NCBI GenBank assembly: GCA_022376925.1
Contig: JAIOJX010000032.1
Span: 99,564,794-99,628,793 of the forward strand
Length of the DNA: 64,000 nt
Direction: 5' to 3'
Source: Tragulus kanchil
Taxonomy: Eukaryota > Chordata > Mammalia > Artiodactyla > Tragulidae
The position numbers and the translations under genes were made by a program. Under the pieces are notes generated by a model. The model did no database searches and had not been told where the DNA came from. It was given only the letters and a program-made list of their open reading frames with translations. Positions 56,656 through 64,000 of this stretch are shown here, in pieces; position 1 is the first letter of the stretch, and each line of letters starts with the position of its first letter.

Positions 56656-57131
56656 TTCTGTATATTAACTGAAATCCTCTCAAGTGCCCTTGAGAAAGAT
56701 GTTATCCTCATTGTATAGAACAAGCAGGTGCACAAATCATCCAGCTAATCAAGGAACTCAGAATCTGCATCAGGCCTTCAGGTCTCCAAAGCCTGCCAAG
56801 CCTGCCTAGCATCTAGCATGTATCTTTTCATGGAGAGGCCAGCTCTTTAGGTGTCAGTCTTGACTAGCCTGAACGCTCCCCTCCAAAGCCTTTCCTATCA
56901 AGAAAGAATGGTCCTGCCGATTTCCTAACATTGCAGAGCTCACATTACTTTTTTTTTTGGTGGTTGGTACTTAGAACCACCCACTGTAAATCTCATTTCT
57001 GCTTAAATTCTGTTTCATAAACTCTTTCTTTGTTCCTTCTTTAAATTAGGAAGAATTACCAAAAGTTAATAGAAATTTTAAAGACTTGCTCTTGCTCTCA
57101 TTCATGCTGACCTGAAAAAAGGTCTATTATC
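56656..57131. other. Single-copy sequence, nothing recognised
   Basis: No confident repeat or exon. Confidence 0.45.
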
Positions 57132-57784
57132 TATCCCATTGCACATCCAATGTCTCCCCTCCAGAAGATGTATTAGTGTCTTTAGCTATTCAAGGGATTC
57201 AACTGACTGAGCATAGTTGAGTCATTATAACTTGATTTATCAGGCTCTTAAAGATTGTCCTTGATGGACTCGGGGCCTGTCTGGAGACCAGCAAGGGAAC
57301 CTCTCCAGGAGTCATGCCATCTGACCTTCAGGACTAGGCAAGCAGGAGATGATGTCATCATATTTGCCTTTGACTTAGAGGGATTCAAGAATACAATCCA
57401 TTTTTTATAACTTCCTTTGCAGACGTCTATGCTCAAGCCTTGAGTTAACCAACAAATCCAGCAAATTCTTATTGCAAACCTACAACCTCTCAGACATTGT
57501 AGAAGATGTTGTGAATTTGAAAAGCCAAGATCCATTTCTTGTACTGAAAAAATTCACAGTTGCAGGGGGGAAGAAATGCCAGGCTATTTAATGACTCTGT
57601 CTTATCGGTGGTGAACACTGCTGTTGTAATGATCTGAACAAAGTGATGTAGGAACACAGACAATGAAAGGATATTGTCTATAATCGTCATAATATTAAGA
57701 ATGTTAAGCTTTATTTGAATACCTTCAGTCGCAGGGACCTCAGTATTTCACAGTCTATTTCTTTGAGTGTCAATATAAGATACT

Positions 57785-57985
57785 GGTTAAGGATGTCAAC
57801 TCTGCAACCACATCACTTGGCATGTTATTTAAGCTTGTTGTGTCTCAGTTTCTCCAATAATAACATGGGAAAATAACAGTACCTATCTTACGGGGCTATT
57901 GTGAGGATAAACTAATGCTCATGAGGTGCTTAAGGTAAAGCCTAGCACATAGTAAGTATGCATGTTAATATTAGCTATTATTGCT
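57785..57985 (+). repeat. MIR element
   Basis: 'tgtctcagtttctccaataa', 'acagtacctatcttacgggg', 'ctattgtgaggataaactaa', 'gcctagcacatagtaagtat' and 'attagctattattgc' form a clear MIR. Duplicate at 58871-59071. Confidence 0.82.
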
Positions 57986-58870
57986 GAGAAGAAGAAATAC
58001 TAAAAAATCTTCATACACTAAGTCTTAAAACTGCCTCAGTTTAATATCCATCCAGTAGACGCAGAGATGTACACTCTTGGGCAAAGCCTGAACCAGGCTC
58101 AAGCACTGCTCGGAAACATTCCAAGCTGGTTGGCCAAGTTGCAAAGGAAGAAAGATTCTATACTAGTCTTTTGAGAAGAAAATTCTACTGAGTCCTCATC
58201 ACCTAATGTAATGACTTTGTATCCCATTGCACATCCAATGTCTCCTCCAGAAGATGTATTAGTGTCTTTAGCTATTCAAGGGATTCAACTGACTGAGCAT
58301 AGTTGAGTCATTATAACTTGATTTATCAGGCTCTTAAAGATTGTCCTTGATGGACTCGGGGCCTGTCTGGAGACCAGCAAGGGAACCTCTCCAGGAGTCA
58401 TGCCATCTGACCTTCAGGACTAGGCAAGCAGGAGATGATGTCATCATATTTGCCTTTGACTTAGAGGGATTCAAGAATACAATCCATTTTTTATAACTTC
58501 CTTTGCAGACGTCTATGCTCAAGCCTTGAGTTAACCAACAAATCCAGCAAATTCTTATTGCAAACCTACAACCTCTCAGACATTGTAGAAGATGTTGTGA
58601 ATTTGAAAAGCCAAGATCCATTTCTTGTACTGAAAAAATTCACAGTTGCAGGGGGGAAGAAATGCCAGGCTATTTAATGACTCTGTCTTATCGGTGGTGA
58701 ACACTGCTGTTGTAATGATCTGAACAAAGTGATGTAGGAACACAGACAATGAAAGGATATTGTCTATAATCGTCATAATATTAAGAATGTTAAGCTTTAT
58801 TTGAATACCTTCAGTCGCAGGGACCTCAGTATTTCACAGTCTATTTCTTTGAGTGTCAATATAAGATACT

Positions 58871-59071
58871 GGTTAAGGATGTCAACTCTGCAACCACATC
58901 ACTTGGCATGTTATTTAAGCTTGTTGTGTCTCAGTTTCTCCAATAATAACATGGGAAAATAACAGTACCTATCTTACGGGGCTATTGTGAGGATAAACTA
59001 ATGCTCATGAGGTGCTTAAGGTAAAGCCTAGCACATAGTAAGTATGCATGTTAATATTAGCTATTATTGCT
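58871..59071 (+). repeat. MIR element, duplicate of 57785-57985
   Basis: Same at an offset of 1086. Confidence 0.82.
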
Positions 59072-59539
59072 GAGAAGAAGAAATACTAAAAAATCTTCAT
59101 ACACTAAGTCTTAAAACTGCCTCAGTTTAATATCCATCCAGTAGACGCAGAGATGTACACTCTTGGGCAAAGCCTGAACCAGGCTCAAGCACTGCTCGGA
59201 AACATTCCAAGCTGGTTGGCCAAGTTGCAAAGGAAGAAAGATTCTATACTAGTCTTTTGAGAAGAAAATTCTACTGAGTCCTCATCACCTAATGTAATGA
59301 CTTTGTGGACTCTCCTCATGAAAGATTAGAAAATCCAAAAATGGGATTTACTTGCAACTTTACTTGGATGGATTTACATTTCACAGCTGAAAAACTAGGC
59401 CCTTATTGGTACAAATTCCATATGTAAAAAGCTCTGCTGTTCGTACAATAGATGTTAGAAAGATCAGTTAAAAAAAACCCAAAAAACAAAAACACAGTTC
59501 CTTAATGTGAAGTTTAGAATGTGAACTCAGCTATGTGAT

Positions 59540-59672
59540 TTAAATTTAAATCTCAGCTCTGCCACCTTCTAGATGTGTGACCTTGAGGAAATAACTTAAA
59601 TTCACTGAGCTTAAAATTCCTCATCTATAAAATGAGATGATAATAATAATAACTGTCACAGAGTGTGCATGT
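59540..59672 (+). repeat. MIR element
   Basis: 'atctcagctctgccaccttc', 'tagatgtgtgaccttgagga', 'attcctcatctataaaatga' then an (aat)n run. Clear MIR 5' half. Confidence 0.78.
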
Positions 59673-59936
59673 GGGAAAATAGGTGAGATGATATTTTTAA
59701 GTTATTTGCCACAGAACATAGAATACAGGAAACAGCAAGTTAATATTGAGTACTTATTAATATCCTGTAAGCTCACAGTCTGATGAGAGGAGAGGAAGAG
59801 AGACAGATGGATGCATAAAAAACAACAATTATAACTATGTTGTATACATGTAGTGTACAACAGATAAGCACAGATAGGAGACAATGGAGAAGGAAAAAGC
59901 AGAAAGAAATTATCCTTGAGGAGATAATGCTGCATT

Positions 59937-60156
59937 TTGTGGTTTAGTTGCTAAATCGTCTCTGACTCTTTTGTGACCCCATGGACTGTAGCCCACCAGG
60001 CTCCTCTGTCCGTGGGATTTCCCAAGTAAGAATACTGGAGTGGGCTGCCGTTTTCTCCTCCAGGGCATCTTTCTGATCCAGGGATTGAACTGCCATTTCC
60101 TGTGTCTCCTGCATTGGGAGGCAGATTTCTTTACTGCTGAGCCACCAGGGAAATCC
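59937..60156 (-). mobile_element. Bov-tA SINE (antisense) with target-site duplication
   Basis: 'tggtttagttgctaaatcgt', 'gtagcccaccaggctcctct', 'aagaatactggagtgggctg', 'ctgctgagccaccagggaaa'. Flanked by 'ataatgctgcatt' (59924-59936) and 'ataatgttgcatt' (60157-60169), a 13-bp target-site duplication with 12 matches. Confidence 0.95.
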
Positions 60157-60472
60157 ATAATGTTGCATTACATGGGTTGCGTATAGATGGATAAAAAAAT
60201 TATTTTTTCTCTGTTTCTTATTTACTCATTCATTTAACAGAGTTGTGTGTGTGTGCTGGGTACTTTGTTGGAAGATTGGGAGTTATTTGCTTTTGGGGAA
60301 GACATAGCTCCCAAAGAGTATAAGCAAAGATGCAACAGTATAAACACAGTGCCTGAGAAAGGGTAAGATTGTTTTCATGGGAGGGAAGTAAGGTGAATGG
60401 AGAAAACAGAAGACTGGAATAGCAAGAGGCCTTGGAACATCAGACTTAGGGATGAGACCTTATTCTCTAGGC

Positions 60473-60692
60473 CAGTGGTTCTCAGCCAGGGTGATTTTGT
60501 TCACACAAGGGGACATTTGGTAATGTCTTGAAACATTTTGGTTGTCACGACTGGATGGGGGCTACTGACGTCTAGGGGGGAGAGGCCAGGATGCTGCTAA
60601 ACATCCTGCCAGGCCCAGGACTGCACCCCCCACCACCACCATGCACACACACAAAAGAGAAATTTTAATGATGCTGAGTTTGAGAAACCCTG
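60473..60692 (+). mobile_element. MER5A (hAT-Charlie) DNA transposon relic
   Basis: Begins 'cagtggttctcagccagggt' and ends 'gtttgagaaaccctg' (inverted termini). Inside: 'aaggggacatttggtaatgt', 'gatgctgctaaacatcctgc'. Flanked by 8-bp 'ctctaggc' (60465-60472) and 'ctctatgc' (60693-60700), the size expected for hAT. It is non-autonomous and encodes nothing; the minus-strand frame across it is fortuitous. Confidence 0.92.
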
Positions 60693-60700
60693 CTCTATGC

Positions 60701-61011
60701 ACTGGTGAGATGGAGCAGATTGCAAAGCTGGGAGTGACAAGATCAGCTATGAATCTGATTCCTTTGGAGGAAGTATGGTAGTGGGAGATGCTGGAGTCAG
60801 GGGGACCAGAAGAGATAGATTTGACAGATTTTGGAAAGAGGTGCTGGTGAGACATGAAAGGAGACTGCTGATGTGAAAGATCTTGCCAGGGAATACCTAG
60901 CGGACAACGTCACATGGTCTGCTGAAACAATGCAGGAAAACACTAAGCATGGAAGAGAAACTCAGTCATCGCTACTATAGTTGTGTTTCATCCCAAATGT
61001 GTCTAAATAAA
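60701..61011. other. Single-copy sequence, nothing recognised
   Basis: No repeat or exon recognised. Confidence 0.45.
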
Positions 61012-61200
61012 CTTTCAATTTTGGATAGTTTTATATTACAGAAATCTAAAAACAGTACACAGAATTCCCATACAGACTTCCCCAGGTCTCCCCTAATGTT
61101 AGCATCTTATACAACCATGGTATATTTCAAGCTAAACTGTAGACTTACTATTAGCTTTCACCAGGTTTTCCACTTAATTCCAGGACATTGCACTTAGCTT
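61012..61200 (-). mobile_element. Old L1 fragment (antisense)
   Basis: 'gatagttttatattacagaa', 'cacagaattcccatacagac', 'ctcccctaatgttagcatct', 'tatacaaccatggtatattt' resemble antisense L1M/L1MC. Diverged. Confidence 0.6.
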
Positions 61201-62059
61201 CCATGTATTTTTATGTGCATATTTGTTTGTCGAAAAACATACACATTCACAGTGGTGAAAGTCACCTCTCCAGAATTCTTCTGAGCAGACCCAGATGAAG
61301 TGAGACTTTTGTACTTTGGTAACATCAGCTGTGGGCTTTACCCAGAGTTCTCACTAGCTACTGTCTTGGCAGGATATCAGCTCTGCAACCAACACTTTAT
61401 TCTGTAAATGGAATTACTGCAGTAAGCAAACTCTTTCTTGAAAAGATTTTCTTTTAGAAGAATTAAAGATCTCATATGAGTAGTATACGATTCAAATGAA
61501 AAAAAGAAGCTTCAAATTTCAGGTACTCTTTTGAAAAAATTAATTCCCCCCAAAATTAACCTAGATTATAGAAACCAATTTTTGAGCCAGTTCAAACAGT
61601 TCAGAGTACCCAATGTATGTGTCTAATGTCTCTGAGATGACACTGCATTTTGACAACTTTGGCCTGTTCTGTCCTTGCCCTTGAGGTCTGCTCTCCCAGA
61701 GTAAGCTCAGAGAAACCAGGTGTGGGTAACTTACCACCTCCACCCTTGACCGTGGCTGCTTTCCTTCCCATGTCCTTTATCCCTTGGTCTCTATTCTGGT
61801 TCCTCTGTTTCCTGGCTTCATACTCCAAACCCTGATACCTACCCTAGTTCCTTTTACTTGTTTCTGTGTATTTTCATTTTTATACAAAACTATCCTATTA
61901 ATTCACATTTGTTGGAGAAATTAGAGCCTACAGATATGCATAAAGGAAAAAATTGAAATTATTCCCAATCCTATTGATACTGATAGCCCTACATTCTGTT
62001 TTTTTTTTTTAATACACACACATATTTTCTCTCTAAATAGACTCCTACAGTGATAATAG
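61201..62059. other. Single-copy sequence, mostly unassigned
   Basis: May continue the old L1 on its left (to about 61430). A short T-run and (CA)n run lie near 62000-62025. No exon recognised. Confidence 0.4.
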
Positions 62060-64000
62060 CATAAAAATGCATAGCATCTGTGCCTATATCAGACCAGTTA
62101 ATCCTTAAAATATTCCATGAAGGAAAACTATTATTATCGGCAGTTTACAGATGAGAAGACCAAGTGAATAATTAGCTTGTACTTAGTTCTGTCTTTGGTG
62201 GGTACCATGGATGATGGTCAGAGAGGCTGGACCATCCAGGGCTTTGAGGCCAACATTTGAAGGGGAAGAGCGATAGGATGGTCAGTCATCCTGGTTTGCT
62301 CAGGAATGAAGGGAGTTCTCAGGACGTGAACCTTTCCCTGTTAACCCCAGCAAAGCCCTAGGAGAACTGGACAGGTTGGTCACCCTAGATAGTCATTAAC
62401 AATACAGATAAAGCCTATTGCCCTTAGGGAGTTTGCATCCTAGCAAAGAGAGACAGATTATAAACTGGTAAAGAAATAAACAAATGTGATATCAGGTGGA
62501 TCCGGGCAATGGAGAAAATCAGGCAAAGAAAGAGGACAGAAGGGACTGGAAGGCGAGGGCTTGGGGAGTGGTCTATACTAGACTGAGTCATTGAGAAGTT
62601 CCAGTCTGAGACAGAAGGATAAGAAGAGAGAGTAACTTGCTGGGAAAATTCCAGGCAATGCAGCTCAAGCATCATGTGGGAGAGGACAGAGAGCCAAGGG
62701 TGAAATCTGAGAGTGGCCAGGGACCAGATCCCACAGGGCTAAGTGCCTTGGATGTCATTCCAAGAGAGAGAGCATGTTGGAAGGTTGGAGGAGAGAAGTA
62801 GAATTGTTGGATATCTTCTTCACAAGAACCACTCTGGTTGCTCTGTGAGAAGAGAGTGGAGGGGAGGAATGAGTGAAAGCAGGAAAGCTCATTGGGAAGC
62901 TCTTGCCATAATCTGAGAAAAGGACAAAATATGAATCAGAAAATGAGGGGCCTCCAACAGGACCGGAGCTAACATCCACCTGTCATCACTAGTGCAAACT
63001 GCTTAACTTCATTAGCCTTTAATCTTCTTATCTGTGGAGTGGGGATTAACAAATTGTGCAAGTTAAATGAAATCTTCTGTTGAAAAGGGACCAACAAAGT
63101 GCCTACTGTTCTATTGTGAACTTCATTAGCACTAAAATGCATAGCTTTGCCTATATCAGACCAGTTAATCCTTAAAATATTCCATGAAGGAAAACTATTA
63201 TTATCGGCAGTTTACAGATGAGAAGACCAAGTGAATAATTAGCTTGTACTTAGTTCTGTCTTTGGTGGGTACCATGGATGATGGTCAGAGAGGCTGGACC
63301 ATCCAGGGCTTTGAGGCCAACATTTGAAGGGGAAGAGCGATAGGATGGTCAGTCATCCTGGTTTGCTCAGGAATGAAGGGAGTTCTCAGGACGTGAACCT
63401 TTCCCTGTTAACCCCAGCAAAGCCCTAGGAGAACTGGACAGGTTGGTCACCCTAGATAGTCATTAACAATACAGATAAAGCCTATTGCCCTTAGGGAGTT
63501 TGCATCCTAGCAAAGAGAGACAGATTATAAACTGGTAAAGAAATAAACAAATGTGATATCAGGTGGATCCGGGCAATGGAGAAAATCAGGCAAAGAAAGA
63601 GGACAGAAGGGACTGGAAGGCGAGGGCTTGGGGAGTGGTCTATACTAGACTGAGTCATTGAGAAGTTCCAGTCTGAGACAGAAGGATAAGAAGAGAGAGT
63701 AACTTGCTGGGAAAATTCCAGGCAATGCAGCTCAAGCATCATGTGGGAGAGGACAGAGAGCCAAGGGTGAAATCTGAGAGTGGCCAGGGACCAGATCCCA
63801 CAGGGCTAAGTGCCTTGGATGTCATTCCAAGAGAGAGAGCATGTTGGAAGGTTGGAGGAGAGAAGTAGAATTGTTGGATATCTTCTTCACAAGAACCACT
63901 CTGGTTGCTCTGTGAGAAGAGAGTGGAGGGGAGGAATGAGTGAAAGCAGGAAAGCTCATTGGGAAGCTCTTGCCATAATCTGAGAAAAGGACAAAATATG
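62060..64000 (+). repeat. Direct duplication 20 (about 1.07 kb; 62060-63127 and 63128 to window end)
   Basis: Offset 1070, then 1067 after a small deletion near the right copy's start ('atagctttgcc' against 'atagcatctgtgcc'). The right copy still matches at base 64000, so its end lies outside the window. A MIR-like 3' half (62090-62175; 63157-63242) is the only repeat recognised within. Confidence 0.92.

Larger units (their letters stand above)
57132..59306 (+). repeat. Direct duplication 19 (about 1.09 kb; 57132-58219 and 58220-59306)
   Basis: Abutting, offset 1088 then 1086. The right copy lacks two C's close to its start ('tgtctcctccag' against 'tgtctcccctccag'). It carries a MIR and otherwise unassigned sequence. 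Confidence 0.94.

Noticed and set aside
60562..60855. 97-codon minus-strand frame.
   Set aside because: Its 3' half lies over the MER5A element and the rest shows no domain; chance frame.
967..64000. The duplications as a real new biological system, for example programmed tandem duplication or a new transposon class.
   Set aside because: Units share no ends, motif or target site, lengths cluster around one value, and differences concentrate at inner ends. Unmerged contig overlaps explain all of this. I keep it as a finding about the sequence, not a biological mechanism.
1..64000. CRISPR arrays, operons or other prokaryotic features.
   Set aside because: No short regularly spaced repeats with unique spacers and no long dense frames; the repeat families are ruminant.

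Overview
The window is nuclear DNA of a ruminant, almost certainly a bovid (cattle, sheep, goat or buffalo type). The evidence is about thirty copies of the pecoran tRNA-Glu SINE Bov-tA, fragments of the BovB LINE and its ART2A derivative, CHR-type tRNA SINEs and ruminant L1 3' ends. Older mammalian repeats fill the background: MIR, L2-like, MaLR LTR, old L1 and one MER5A hAT element. I recognise no host protein-coding exon, RNA gene, CRISPR array or bacterial or viral operon. The only peptides with recognisable ancestry are decayed C-terminal ends of L1 ORF2 and of the BovB reverse-transcriptase ORF. The window reads as intergenic or intronic sequence.

The dominant structure is a series of 20 head-to-tail direct duplications. 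Each copy is about 0.97-1.25 kb, the two copies normally abut, and the pairs recur every 2-6 kb from one end of the window to the other. The units share no sequence with each other; only their length and arrangement recur. Junctions lie near 1967, 4112, 8480, 11264, 13525, 16712, 19863, 24402, 28395, 30499, 32564, 34957, 39586, 41666, 47416, 49733, 51875, 53873, 58219 and 63127. Copies are near identical away from the junction. Most differences (small indels, homopolymer deletions) sit in the last bases of the left copy or the first bases of the right copy. That is what about 21 contigs of 2.0-5.8 kb with roughly 1.1 kb unmerged terminal overlaps would give when laid end to end. I therefore read this as an assembly artefact: about 22 kb is redundant and the real locus is nearer 42 kb. 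Many elements below are consequently listed twice, and three tracts appear three times.

Layout. 1-5.2 kb: Bov-tA, CHR SINE and ART2A, two duplications. 5.2-6.8 kb: no recognised repeat. 6.8-10.4 kb: Bov-tA, old L1, an ERV LTR in two diverged copies, and a MaLR LTR interrupted by a SINE. 10.2-14.6 kb: two duplications with MIR and CHR SINEs. 15.2-17.9 kb: Bov-tA, MIR and a BovB 3' end, duplicated. 17.9-20.9 kb: old antisense L1, then a ruminant L1 3' end, duplicated. 21-23.2 kb: mostly single copy with MIRs. 23.2-36.1 kb: five duplications, four of them chained and overlapping, carrying Bov-tA, MIR and an old L1. 36.1-38.4 kb: single-copy sequence and two SINEs. 38.4-42.8 kb: CHR SINE, MaLR LTR and inverted L1 in two overlapping duplications. 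42.8-46.3 kb: single copy with MIRs, a GC-rich patch and a Bov-tA. 46.3-55 kb: four consecutive duplications. 55-57.1 kb: mostly single copy. 57.1-59.3 kb: one duplication. 59.3-62 kb: Bov-tA and MER5A with target-site duplications. 62 kb to the end: a last duplication cut by the window edge.

No genes act together here. The useful content is the repeat annotation and the warning that the linear order contains false duplications. All family assignments are from memory of consensus sequences; no search was run.
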